DNA of 64,000 bases, taken from assembly GCA_036504095.1 (NCBI GenBank), contig DASXVS010000025.1, forward strand, positions 1 through 64,000. The letters are read 5' to 3'. The notes under the pieces are model-generated. The model saw only the letters and a list, made by a program, of their open reading frames with translations. It ran no database searches and was not told the origin of the DNA. The stretch comes from Armatimonadota bacterium (lineage in GTDB: Bacteria > Armatimonadota > DTGP01 > JAKQQT01). Position numbers and translations under genes: made by a program. This document shows, piece by piece, positions 7,790-16,270 of the stretch. The first letter of the stretch is position 1. Every line of letters begins with the position of its first letter.

Positions 7790-8692
7790 TCACCCGAGGC
7801 GGTCCACGTTGGGGGACCAGTTGAGGCGGCCGAGCATTTCCATGTAGCTTTCGGGAGTCATCTCCTCCGGCCTCTTGCCGGCAGCGGTCACGAGCACTCC
7901 TTCCATCACGTTGGTGCCGAACGATTCGCCTCCGAAACTGGGCGTCGTTGTGACGAGCGTGGCGACACCACGATCCACCAACTGCTGACGGTCGGCCTTG
8001 CGTGTTGTGTTCGTGAGGATGACCTTGCCGTCCATGCGCTCCGGCATATACCTGCGTATGAACAGGAAATCACCAGCGATGACGTCGGCCCACTCATACC
8101 ACCTGGGGTATTTCGGCGTAATCGTGTCCTGCTTCTCCCCGGTTGGATACAGCAGTTTGAACGGCGCCTGCACGACGATGGGCAGCAGCATTTTGGCGAT
8201 CAGCTGGAATGACGACCACTGCCGTATCACGACGGGCAGGCCGAGGGTGAACATCAGGTCGCCCATGGCGAGATCGGCGCCGGCTTCGTGAAGCGCTTCG
8301 GCCATTCCGAAGCGATCGACGCCGGCGACCATCAGGACCTTCTTGCCCCGGAAGTCAACCGTGCCGTCTGCCTGGAGGCGGCGGACGGTTTCGCGTTCCA
8401 AAGTGTTTTTCAGGCCGCTTCCATCCACCCACGGCGTTTTATGGAGATGGCTGACGAGGCGTTTAGCCTCGCGGAAGGCATAGCGGCGGCCGTTTGCCCA
8501 GAGGTACACGTCGAGGCCGCCGATACCGATGGCATCCACGTTGCCGTCCAGTTCCTCGAGTTTGGCGATGTACTTGTCAAACGAACCGTCGACGCCAACG
8601 CGCTCGATGCGGAACTGCTCGCCGAAGAACTCTGCGTCCTGGGATTTGTCCCGGGCGGAAGATCCCAGGCTGACGCTGACTACCCTTTTCAC
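7790..8692 (-). CDS. 'Quinate 5-dehydrogenase'-type protein of uncertain function
   Basis: 300 aa from GTG 8692 with AGGAGG 6 bp upstream. It begins KRVVSVSLGSS and contains GLGGID-like IGIGGLDVYLW, DGSGLKNTLERETVR, KVLMVAGVDRFGMAEAL, FGD-like MGDLMFTLGLP, LLYPTGEKQ, WADVIAGDFLFIRRYMP and SFGTNVMEG. These blocks match a conserved family carried in databases under the name quinate 5-dehydrogenase, for which I know of no solid experimental support. No signal peptide or membrane segment is seen, so it is cytoplasmic. It lies upstream of the AAR-like gene on the same strand, separated by a promoter; I recall this neighbourhood from other phyla but could not check it. Confidence 0.7.
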   Translation of the reverse strand: MKRVVSVSLGSSARDKSQDAEFFGEQFRIERVGVDGSFDKYIAKLEELDGNVDAIGIGGLDVYLWANGRRYAFREAKRLVSHLHKTPWVDGSGLKNTLERETVRRLQADGTVDFRGKKVLMVAGVDRFGMAEALHEAGADLAMGDLMFTLGLPVVIRQWSSFQLIAKMLLPIVVQAPFKLLYPTGEKQDTITPKYPRWYEWADVIAGDFLFIRRYMPERMDGKVILTNTTRKADRQQLVDRGVATLVTTTPSFGGESFGTNVMEGVLVTAAGKRPEEMTPESYMEMLGRLNWSPNVDRLG

Positions 8693-8754
8693 AGATGCCT
8701 CCTTCCGGGCTGATTATCGGGAAACCGTGACGCGGCATGCCGGCCCTCGCGGGC

Positions 8755-9687
8755 CTACTTTGGCGGGGCGGTCTTCCAGGTGGCCTTGAGAACGATGTCA
8801 CCGAGCGCGGCGGCCTCGGGATAAAGCGTCCACCAGACCTCATTCGCGTATTCGTCAGACTCTCCGTTTGTCTCCACTACCGTGCCTGGCGGCTTCAGGG
8901 TGAAAGTCATGGACGGCATATCGGTCCCGTCCTTGCTCGCTGAAGATGATCCACCTGGCTCCGGAGACCCTTTGGCTTGGGCCTGGGCGGACATCACGCC
9001 GATGAGTTTCTTGACCGTTGCGCGGCGCTCTTCCGCAGTGAGTCGGCTGCCAACGGTTTCGCCAAGCGTGCGATCGATCGATCGGCCGAGGCGCTGCAGG
9101 AGGATGTGCTCCGCGGCGTCGGGCTGAAGCATCAACTGAGGCAGGACCGATTGGCCGGGGCCAAACATGGCGCCCCAGAGCCCACGCACCAGTCCAACGG
9201 CCAGCGCCTTCGCATTGGCTTCGGTGGCAATTGACGCCGGCAACGCTCCCTTGATTGCCGCGATAGCATCAGCCGGAGGGTTCGCGAGTTCCGCGGGCTT
9301 ATCCCCGGCCCAGTGCAGAGTCTCCGTATACTGCCAGCGGCCCGGCGCAATTTGCCGAACCACGACAGTGTTCGTAACGAGGACGGGACCTTTCTCTTTG
9401 CGGCGGACCATGATATCCTTGCCGAACTGCCCAGGTCCCTTCACCTTCAGCGAGGCGGTATAGGTTACCTCTTTTACGGTCACCGTCTTCTTGGCGGTCC
9501 ATCCTGCGCCCTGTGCCGGGAGGGTGAAGACATCGGAGAGCTGCGCGCCGCCCATGCCGGATTTGGCCTGCGTGAAAACGTCCTGACGCGTCCAGGAGCC
9601 GTCCGGCTTAACCTCAGTGGTCACGGCCACGCGGCTGCAACCGGCAATCAGCGGCATCGCCGCCACCGCAAATAACAGTCTTTTCAC
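8755..9687 (-). CDS. Predicted lipoprotein of unknown function
   Basis: 310 aa from GTG 9687, with GGAAGGAGG upstream. The N terminus MKRLLFAVAAMPLIAGC has a clear lipobox with Cys at residue 17, so the mature protein should be lipid-anchored. The first ~120 residues look beta-rich (alternating V/T/K strands such as VAVTTEVKPDGSW and VTYTASLKVKG). A helical middle section (about 140-240) and a Gly/Ser-rich linker follow, then a C-terminal beta part. I do not recognise a family. Its gene lies upstream of the 'quinate dehydrogenase' gene on the same strand, 62 bp away. Confidence 0.75.
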   Translation of the reverse strand: MKRLLFAVAAMPLIAGCSRVAVTTEVKPDGSWTRQDVFTQAKSGMGGAQLSDVFTLPAQGAGWTAKKTVTVKEVTYTASLKVKGPGQFGKDIMVRRKEKGPVLVTNTVVVRQIAPGRWQYTETLHWAGDKPAELANPPADAIAAIKGALPASIATEANAKALAVGLVRGLWGAMFGPGQSVLPQLMLQPDAAEHILLQRLGRSIDRTLGETVGSRLTAEERRATVKKLIGVMSAQAQAKGSPEPGGSSSASKDGTDMPSMTFTLKPPGTVVETNGESDEYANEVWWTLYPEAAALGDIVLKATWKTAPPK

Positions 9688-9758
9688 GAATCGCCTCCTT
9701 CCGCCGGACTGGAACCGCAGGGGTTTATGGAGAGGCGCAGAATCACAGTCGCTCCGCG

Positions 9759-10733
9759 CTATTCCGCTTCTTGCTGCGGTTCACGGTAATTGTCGAGCAA
9801 GTTCAGGACATCGGACAGACCGGGCATGCGCATAATCGCGTCACGCAGGTGATTGCCGCCAGGAATTCCCTTACAGTATGCCGCCACCTGGCAGCGGAAC
9901 GCCACAACGCCTATCCGCTCACCTTTTTGTTCCACATTGAGCAACAGGTGGCGGCGCATCATGGCAATGCGGTCAGCGGTCCCCGGCGCGGCAAGCGCTT
10001 CACCCTCTTCGAGATACGCGTTGGCTGCGGCGAAGAACCACGGATTGCCCATTGCGGAACGGCCGATCATGACGCCGTCGCACTCGCTCTCGTCCATACG
10101 GCGGTTCACATCCTGGGGCGTCCTGAGGTCGCCGCTGCCAAGAACGGGGATTGTCACCAGTCCCTTCACGTGCCTGACGATATCCCAGTCGGCGTTCCCG
10201 TCGAAGCCCTGTCTGGCGGTCCGCCCGTGAATCGTGACGGCGCAAATGCCCACCTCCTGGCAGAGTTCCGATACCCACGGCGCGCTTACTTCGCCCTCGT
10301 CCCAACCCTTCCTCATCTTGACGCTCACCGGGAGATGCGTTGAGGAAATGACCGCCGTGAGAACCTCGCGAAGGCGGACCGGGTCGCGGGCCAGCGCACT
10401 GCAGGCCCCGGTGCGCGTTACTTTCGGCACCGAACAGCCCAGGTTGACGTCGATGAAATCCGGGCCTTTGGAGGTAACGATGCGGGCCGCGTTTGCCATA
10501 TGATCGGGATCGCCGCCAAAAATCTGCACACCCACGGGGCGCTCATCGTCCGTGAAGTCGATCATCTCGTCCGTGCGTTCGCTGCCGTACCACATGGCTG
10601 TGGCGCTGAGGAGCTCCGTGCAGACGAGGCCGGCACCCTGTTCTTTGCAGAGGAGGCGGAACGGGTGGTCCGTGTAGCCCGCCATGGGGCTGAGCACGAG
10701 CGGGCTTCGGGTTTCAATGGGGCCGTAGTGCAT
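9759..10733 (-). CDS. dusB: tRNA-dihydrouridine synthase, DusB-like
   Basis: 324 aa. FMN enzyme that reduces uridine to dihydrouridine in the D-loop of tRNA. The TIM-barrel motifs are in order: LSPMAGYTDHPFR (residues 15-27), VQIFGGDP, FIDVNLGCSVPKVTRTGAC with the catalytic Cys, PVSVKMRKGW, VTIHGRTARQGF, GSGDL and GVMIGRSAMGNPW. The C-terminal helical tRNA-binding domain follows. It is downstream of coaX; the gap is filled with the inverted repeat at 10738-10814. Confidence 0.93.
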   Translation of the reverse strand: MHYGPIETRSPLVLSPMAGYTDHPFRLLCKEQGAGLVCTELLSATAMWYGSERTDEMIDFTDDERPVGVQIFGGDPDHMANAARIVTSKGPDFIDVNLGCSVPKVTRTGACSALARDPVRLREVLTAVISSTHLPVSVKMRKGWDEGEVSAPWVSELCQEVGICAVTIHGRTARQGFDGNADWDIVRHVKGLVTIPVLGSGDLRTPQDVNRRMDESECDGVMIGRSAMGNPWFFAAANAYLEEGEALAAPGTADRIAMMRRHLLLNVEQKGERIGVVAFRCQVAAYCKGIPGGNHLRDAIMRMPGLSDVLNLLDNYREPQQEAE

Positions 10734-10737
10734 ACAA

Positions 10738-10814
10738 GCAAACGATGAACGATGAGTGATGAACGATGAATGCCGGACCCGGATTCATCGCTCATCGTTC
10801 ATCGTTCATCGTTT
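10738..10814. repeat. Quasi-palindrome built of iterated GATGAAC words
   Basis: Two arms of about 31 nt composed of repeats of AACGATGA pair across an 11-nt centre (GCCGGACCCGG). The right arm encodes the last residues and stop of coaX (ATG AAC GAT GAG CGA TGA). A related element lies at 21601-21715. Confidence 0.8.
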
Positions 10815-11586
10815 TCTCCCAGATGAGGCGGAGGCCGTCGAGGGTAAGCCATGGGTCGACTTCACTCACTTCCTCGGTTTCGGCGCAGATAAGACCGGCG
10901 AGGCCGCCGGTGGCGATGGCGCGCGCGTTGGGACCGAGTTCCCTGCGGAAGCGGCGAACCATCCCGTCTACCTGGGCCGCGTAGCCGTAGACGAGACCGC
11001 TGGTGAGACTGTCGGCCGTGGTGACACCGATGGCGGCCGTCGGTTTGGCGAGTTCGGTTTGCGGGAGTTTGCTGGCAGCGCGATGCAGAGCGTCCGCGCT
11101 GATGCCCAGGCCTGGCGCGATGGCGCCGCCGAGGTAATCGCCATTTTCGGCGATGGCGTCGTACGTGGTCGCCGTGCCGAAATCGACGACGATGCATGGT
11201 CCACCGTATGCGTGATAAGCCGCCACTGCATTGACAAGGCGATCGGCGCCAACGGCTTCGGGCGGGTTGTACCGGATGTTGATGCCAAGGTCCACGGTGC
11301 GGTCGACAACGAGGATGCGCCCGTTGAGGTAGCGCTCACCCCAGTCCCGGATGGCGCGGTCGAGAGGCGGTACGACGGACGAGGACGCGGCGCCGGCGAG
11401 GACCTCGGTGGGTTCGCCGAGGCCCTGAAGCCGAAAGAGGCCACTGAAGGCGAGGGCCAGTTCGTCCGCCGTGATGTGCCGGTTGGTGCCCATGCGCCAG
11501 TGCGCGACGAGTTCCTCGCCCTTGTACGCACCAAGGGTTATGTTCGTGTTGCCGACGTCGAGCGCCAGCAGGAGGTCGTGAGTCAT
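10792..11586 (-). CDS. coaX: Type III pantothenate kinase
   Basis: 264 aa from ATG 11586. A longer in-frame start exists at 11643, but the conserved N terminus LLLALDVGNTNITLG begins right after ATG 11586. It phosphorylates pantothenate, the first step of coenzyme A synthesis, in the cytoplasm. The ASKHA-fold motifs are present: DVGNTN (phosphate 1), GADRLVNAVAA, VVDFGTATTYD and GGAIAPGL, then ATGGLAG. No clear Shine-Dalgarno precedes either start. The C-terminal MNDER and stop codon lie inside a dispersed inverted repeat, so the very end of the protein may have been rewritten by the repeat. Confidence 0.93.
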   Translation of the reverse strand: MTHDLLLALDVGNTNITLGAYKGEELVAHWRMGTNRHITADELALAFSGLFRLQGLGEPTEVLAGAASSSVVPPLDRAIRDWGERYLNGRILVVDRTVDLGINIRYNPPEAVGADRLVNAVAAYHAYGGPCIVVDFGTATTYDAIAENGDYLGGAIAPGLGISADALHRAASKLPQTELAKPTAAIGVTTADSLTSGLVYGYAAQVDGMVRRFRRELGPNARAIATGGLAGLICAETEEVSEVDPWLTLDGLRLIWEKTMNDER

Positions 11587-11656
11587 AGGTGTTGTTGAGG
11601 TTCGTACATCAGGTTGACGATGCCGCGCGCGTCTGGCGCTCAAGGCAGACCGACTG

Positions 11657-11682
11657 GGCCGGGCACGGGAGCCCGACCTACT
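11657..11682. repeat. CGGGC hairpin repeat, copy A
   Basis: GGGC-ACGGGA-GCCC hairpin followed by GACCTACT. Its right end supplies the stop codon of the gene ending at 11678. Related copies lie at about 17201-17225, 49453-49480 and 49527-49556. Confidence 0.6.
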
Positions 11683-12457
11683 GGGTCACTTCCTGGCGCT
11701 GCATGATGACCATGCTCTTGCCGCCGTCCTGCGCAGCTTTGTTCATCTTCTCCTCGATGCGGGCGCGTTCTTCGGGCGGCAGACTCTGCAACGCCTGGGC
11801 ACGCTGTTCCGGTGTCATATCGGAGGAGACCACCACGCCGCCGTGGTCTTTCATCCACTGGGCGCGCTGTTCCGGAGTCATGGCCTTCAGGGCGTCGAGC
11901 CCGCCGGGCGGGAGGGCGTCTCCCAGAAGACCAGGCGCAGCTGCCGGGCTTTCTGTCTGCCGGTAGAGCAGATATACGGCTTTGCGCGTCTTTGCCCATT
12001 CCTTCATGGCGGGCGACGCTTCGAGGTCGCGCGAGACGACGGTCATCTGGCCCGTCGCGGGATCGACGACGCCGATGTTAGGCATATTGACGCCATCCAG
12101 GCTGGCAACAATGCGCTTCAGGCGGCGGGCATCGACGGCGCCGCCAGCGAGGCGCGGAATCTCGTTCTCGGGAAGGTATACCTTGCGCCAGATGGCGTGA
12201 TTGGCTTTCGCGATCGTGTCCAGCCCCTGCTCCAGCGGGAGCCTGGCTGTCGCGGCGGACACATTGACGTTGATATCAGGGTCCACAGCGGCAACGGCGT
12301 TCGCCGCCTTCGCCATGGCGGCAACGGCGGTGGCAACGGTCTGGCCGCGGGTAACTATGACCTTATTCGCCGGTTGCGGCGCTTCGGGCGCCGACTTCGG
12401 CTGCGCGTAGGCTGCCGGCATGAGCGCCGCCGCAGCCAACACGATTAGTCGTTTCAT
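11678..12457 (-). CDS. Secreted STN-like domain protein, paralogue 1
   Basis: 259 aa with a signal peptide (MKRLIVLAAAALMPAAYAQ) and GGAGAG upstream of the ATG. The mature N-terminal part (about 30-120) has a beta-alpha pattern: KVIVTRGQTVATAVAAMAKAAN, then a strand, LEQGLDTIAKANHAIWRKVYLPE. This resembles the short secretin/TonB N-terminal (STN) domain. The C-terminal half carries two MTPEQRAQ helices and a Glu/Arg-rich helical stretch. No enzymatic motif is visible. A paralogue follows immediately upstream in transcription order (12642-13412), so the pair is a tandem duplication. Periplasmic location is inferred; function unknown. Confidence 0.75.
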   Translation of the reverse strand: MKRLIVLAAAALMPAAYAQPKSAPEAPQPANKVIVTRGQTVATAVAAMAKAANAVAAVDPDINVNVSAATARLPLEQGLDTIAKANHAIWRKVYLPENEIPRLAGGAVDARRLKRIVASLDGVNMPNIGVVDPATGQMTVVSRDLEASPAMKEWAKTRKAVYLLYRQTESPAAAPGLLGDALPPGGLDALKAMTPEQRAQWMKDHGGVVVSSDMTPEQRAQALQSLPPEERARIEEKMNKAAQDGGKSMVIMQRQEVTQ

Positions 12458-12479
12458 ACGTTCTCTCCTTCTACAAACC

Positions 12480-12630
12480 AGACTCGACGCGAAGTCGACG
12501 AACTAAGCGGACCAACGATCCAACCCGGTCGTAACCACGAACGAGCGGAGCCGAGGGACGCCCACCGTTGTGTGCGTCCTTCGACTTCGCTCCTCTCAAT
12601 CCTCGCTACGCTGCGTTCGGGATGCCGCCC
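12480..12630. repeat. Intergenic repeat-like sequence between the two paralogues
   Basis: This gap contains CCTTCGACTTCGCTC and CCTCGCTACGCTGCG, words of a type that recurs between genes in many bacterial genomes. Related CTTCGCTTCGCTTC occurs at about 17034. No ORF or terminator is convincing here. Confidence 0.4.
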
Positions 12631-12641
12631 GACACTCTCGC

Positions 12642-13412
12642 CTACTGTTTCGGCTTGGCCTGAGGCGTCATCATCTTGATCGAGATGTCCATCAGCTTGG
12701 CCTTGACCTCCGGCGATAGATTCTGAACGGCCGCCATACTCTGCTGCATCATTTCGCCCATCGCCTCGGGGTCCATGTTCAGGACCTGCTCGATCCCCTG
12801 CGACATCGCCTGGCTGCGCTGCTCCGGCGTCATGTTGCGGAAGGCGTCCAGCGAGTTGCGCTGTGTTGTCAGATAATCGCCGACGGGATCGCCGGAGTTG
12901 CCAAACGCGGAGCCCATGATCGTCGGCCGATAGAGAAGATAGACTGGCTTGCGTGCCTTGAGCCATTCCTGCGTGGCCGGCGAAGCGGCCGCGGTGCGGG
13001 TGGACATCGCGATGGTCCCGGTCGCCGGGTCGAATACGCCGACGCTGATTTCCGGTGCGGCCGAAACGGCCTCAACCATCTGACGCAACTTGGAGACAGA
13101 GATTTTCCCATCCTTGTCTCGCGGGATTTCGGCTTCTTTAAGGTATACCCGTCGCCACTGCACATGGTTCGCCGTCGCGATGCTGGTGAGCGCCGGTTCG
13201 AGAGTCAGTTTTGACACGGCGGGAGTGGCATTGCCAGTTATGCTGGGATCGACAACCGCTTCCACGTTGGCCGCCTTGGCCAATGTGGCGACCACGGCCG
13301 CGATGGGCTGGCCCTGAGAGATGACAACCTTGTTTTGACCGGTGGGCGCGGCGGTCTGAGCAAACGCTCCCGTTGCGACCGCCATCATCGCCAGCGTTGA
13401 TTTCAGTTTCAT
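12642..13412 (-). CDS. Secreted STN-like domain protein, paralogue 2
   Basis: 256 aa with a signal peptide (MKLKSTLAMMAVATGAFA). It matches the downstream paralogue: KVVISQGQPIAAVVATLAKAANV, VDPSI, LEPALTSIATANHVQWRRVYLKEAEIP, FDPATG, KARKPVYLLYR, MTPEQRSQ. The C-terminal quarter diverges and is a Met/Gln-rich helical segment. Both proteins keep an invariant W-R-[KR]-V-Y pattern (residues about 95). The likely fold is an STN-like module plus a helical tail in the periplasm. The Q-rich MTPEQR helices resemble those of small periplasmic stress proteins, but only loosely. Confidence 0.75.
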   Translation of the reverse strand: MKLKSTLAMMAVATGAFAQTAAPTGQNKVVISQGQPIAAVVATLAKAANVEAVVDPSITGNATPAVSKLTLEPALTSIATANHVQWRRVYLKEAEIPRDKDGKISVSKLRQMVEAVSAAPEISVGVFDPATGTIAMSTRTAAASPATQEWLKARKPVYLLYRPTIMGSAFGNSGDPVGDYLTTQRNSLDAFRNMTPEQRSQAMSQGIEQVLNMDPEAMGEMMQQSMAAVQNLSPEVKAKLMDISIKMMTPQAKPKQ

Positions 13413-13475
13413 ACGTTTCTCCTTAGACGTCGCGAATAATGCAATAAGTCACTACGGACAGCCTGGCCGGGCCGG

Positions 13476-16199
13476 TTACGCCGGCTTCATGTCTCGCCAG
13501 TTGGGACCCGCCTTTGCGTCCACCTTGAGGCGGACGCTCAAAGGGTAGGCTTCCTCCATCACTGTACGGACAAGGTGGGCGACAGGTTCCAGATTCTCCG
13601 GCGGCAACTCCAGAACGAGTTCGTCGTGGACCTGAAGCAAAAGCGTTGCTGGCTCGCCCCTGTCGCGCAGCTCGTCGCGAAGATGGATCATCGCCAGCTT
13701 GATGATATCCGCCGACGACCCCTGGATGGGCGAATTCACGGCGGCGCGTTCGCCAAAGGCGCGGACGTTGTGATTACGGTCGTTCAGTTCCGGAACGGCG
13801 CGGCGACGGCCCAGAAGCGTCGTCACGTAGCCGGTTTCCCTGCCTTCGGTGAGTGTGTCGTTAATATAATCCTTCACACTCGGGAACCGGGCGAAATAGG
13901 CTTCTATGTATTCCTTCGCCTCTTTCCGGGGAATCTTCAACTGGGCGCTCAGGCCGAAATCGCTCTGGCCGTAAAGGACCGCGAAATTAACGGTCTTTGC
14001 CGCGCGGCGCTGAGCGGGTGTGACATCGTCCTCAGGGACGCCGAATATGCGCGACGCGGTGATGCGGTGGATGTCCTCGTCCTCGGCGAAGGCGCGCGTT
14101 AGCTCAGGGTCGTTCGTGTAGTGGGCCAGGACACGAAGCTCGATCTGGCTGTAGTCGGCGCTGAGCAGGATCTTGCCGCGGCCCGGCACGAAACATGCGC
14201 GGATCTGTTGGCCTATTTCGGTGCGGATGGGGATGTTCTGGAGGTTGGGATCAGATGACGAGAGGCGCCCCGTTGCGGCGACGGTCTGATTGAACGACGT
14301 GTGAACGCGCCCGGTGGCTGGGTCCCGCGCGTTCAGGAGCGCGTCCGTGTAGGTGGCTTTGAGTTTGGTGAGTTCCCGGTAATCCAGGATGCCTTGAACG
14401 ATGCTGGCGTCCTGACCGCTCTCGACCATATCGGCTGCAAGCTGCTCCAGGACGCCGCTGTCCGTGCTGAATCCGGTCTTCGTCTTCTTGCCGGTCTTCA
14501 GGCCCATCGACTCGAACAGGACGTGCTGCAATTGCTTTGTGCTGCCGATATTGAATTTCTCGCCCGCCATCGTATGGACGACGCTTTCGGCATCACGGAT
14601 CGCCTGGTCAAACTCAGCTGACAAACGCTTCAGCGCCTCGGAGTCGACGCCGATTCCGGTGCGTTCCATTTCGCCGAGGATGGGCACAAGCGGAAGGTCC
14701 ACCTCATCGAAGACCTTCTTCAGTCCGGTTCGCACCAGCTCGTCCGCCATCGGCGCGGCGAGCGCCAGCGCCAGGTCCGCCTCCTCCATCAATCGCAGAT
14801 GCCGCTGCTCGTCGGTTTCGACCGATTTCCGATCGGCCTTGGCAAATACGTAGTCAGCGCGGACGCCGAGGAACTGCGCAGCCAGGTCAGCGAGGCGGTA
14901 ATCGGAGCGGGTGGCATCCAGCAGGTAGCCGGCAACGGCGGTGTCGAACTCCACTTGAATATCCGCGACGCCGTCCAACGCCTTGAGAACCGCCTTCGCG
15001 TTGTGCGCGGTGATGCGTCCCTGCGCCGCCACCCAGACGGGGTCCACGACGGACGGTGGCAGCCCCACGCCCATATCCAGCGTGCCGAATGCCGCGTGGG
15101 TGATGGGCACGTAGACGGCGCTGTCCGGTTCGGCTGAGAGTGCGATGCCGACAATGGCGCCGCGCACATCCTGGTCAAGGGCAACACCCAGCCTGCCCGG
15201 TTGAACCGTTCGGGCAAAATCCGAGACCTCTGCGGGTTTCGCAAGTGTGTGGTAGTCGGAGACCCGTTCGCCCAGGACGGGCTCGGGCGGCGCCGCGGCG
15301 GCATCCATCTTCGCGGCGAACCGGTTCTCCAGGGAGCGCATCTGCCATTCGGCGAAGAACTCGCGTGCCGTGGCAGGATCGGGTTCACGCACGACGCAGC
15401 CGGCCGGGTTCACGTGAAGGTCGATGTCGCAATGGATGCGGGCAAGGTCGCGCGAGAAGCTCGCCTGGTCCCGGCCTTCGTCCAACAGCCGGCGGATGCG
15501 GTCCGGGTTAACGCTGTCCAGGTTCGCGTACAGGTTGTCGAGAGATTCGAACTCGGAGATCAGCTTTGCGGCGGTTTTCTCCCCGATCCCCGCGACTCCG
15601 GGAATGTTGTCGGACGAGTCGCCTTTGAGGGCCTTGTAGTCCACCATCTGGTCCGGGCGAATACCGTAGCGTTCCATGACCTTGGCGCTGTCATAGAGCA
15701 TTACGTCGGTCACGCCCCGCTGAGGTAAAACCACGCGCACGTGGTCATCGACGAGTTGCATCGCGTCCTGGTCGCCGGTGACGATGTAGACCTCGTAGCC
15801 CTCGACCGCCGCGCGGCACGCCAGGGTACCGAGGACATCATCCGCCTCGAAGCCGTGGGCTTCGATGAGCGGGAGTGCGAGCGCGTTGATCATGTCGAGA
15901 ACGGCCGGGACCTGAGCTTTGAAATCGTCCGGGGCCGCCTGCCGGCCGGCCTTGTATTCTGCGTAGGAATCATGGCGGAATGTGGCGGACGGCGCATCCC
16001 AGGCGATCGCCATGGCCGTGGGCTTGTAGTCGTCCAGCAGCTTGAGCATCATGTTCGCAAAGCCGTAGAGGGCGTTTGTCGGCCGGCCGTCGGATGTCCG
16101 GAGGTTGGGCGTGGCAAAGAACGCGCGGAAGAGGAGGCTGTAGCCATCCACAACCACGAATACGGGTCTTGCGCCGAGGGCTGTTTGTTGAGTGGACAT
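13476..16199 (-). CDS. polA: DNA polymerase I with degenerate proofreading domain
   Basis: 907 aa, standard length. The 5' nuclease domain (1-~300) shows VVDGYSLLFRAFF, FEADDVLGTLA, TGDQDAMQLV and KALKGDSSDNIPGVAGIGEKTA. The family A polymerase domain (from ~520) has motif A ADYSQIELRVLAH, O-helix KTVNFAVLYG and motif C QVHDELVLELP. The middle domain lacks the DxE metal site of 3'-5' exonucleases: the equivalent strand reads GVALDQDVRGAIVGIAL. Proofreading is therefore probably absent, as in many Gram-positive and thermophile PolAs. It fills gaps and removes RNA primers in replication and repair. AAGGA lies before the ATG. Confidence 0.97.
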   Translation of the reverse strand: MSTQQTALGARPVFVVVDGYSLLFRAFFATPNLRTSDGRPTNALYGFANMMLKLLDDYKPTAMAIAWDAPSATFRHDSYAEYKAGRQAAPDDFKAQVPAVLDMINALALPLIEAHGFEADDVLGTLACRAAVEGYEVYIVTGDQDAMQLVDDHVRVVLPQRGVTDVMLYDSAKVMERYGIRPDQMVDYKALKGDSSDNIPGVAGIGEKTAAKLISEFESLDNLYANLDSVNPDRIRRLLDEGRDQASFSRDLARIHCDIDLHVNPAGCVVREPDPATAREFFAEWQMRSLENRFAAKMDAAAAPPEPVLGERVSDYHTLAKPAEVSDFARTVQPGRLGVALDQDVRGAIVGIALSAEPDSAVYVPITHAAFGTLDMGVGLPPSVVDPVWVAAQGRITAHNAKAVLKALDGVADIQVEFDTAVAGYLLDATRSDYRLADLAAQFLGVRADYVFAKADRKSVETDEQRHLRLMEEADLALALAAPMADELVRTGLKKVFDEVDLPLVPILGEMERTGIGVDSEALKRLSAEFDQAIRDAESVVHTMAGEKFNIGSTKQLQHVLFESMGLKTGKKTKTGFSTDSGVLEQLAADMVESGQDASIVQGILDYRELTKLKATYTDALLNARDPATGRVHTSFNQTVAATGRLSSSDPNLQNIPIRTEIGQQIRACFVPGRGKILLSADYSQIELRVLAHYTNDPELTRAFAEDEDIHRITASRIFGVPEDDVTPAQRRAAKTVNFAVLYGQSDFGLSAQLKIPRKEAKEYIEAYFARFPSVKDYINDTLTEGRETGYVTTLLGRRRAVPELNDRNHNVRAFGERAAVNSPIQGSSADIIKLAMIHLRDELRDRGEPATLLLQVHDELVLELPPENLEPVAHLVRTVMEEAYPLSVRLKVDAKAGPNWRDMKPA

Positions 16200-16218
16200 A
16201 GACGATTCCTTCAGGGGA

Positions 16219-16230
16219 ATTGTAGCACCA
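16219..16230 (-). promoter_or_regulatory. Candidate extended -10 promoter of polA
   Basis: The minus strand shows TGCTACAAT, an extended -10 (TGn TACAAT), about 25 bp before the polA start. No good -35 is visible. Confidence 0.35.
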
Positions 16231-16270
16231 GGCGTGATGATGAACGAGGAACCATGCCTCCCCAGGGAGC

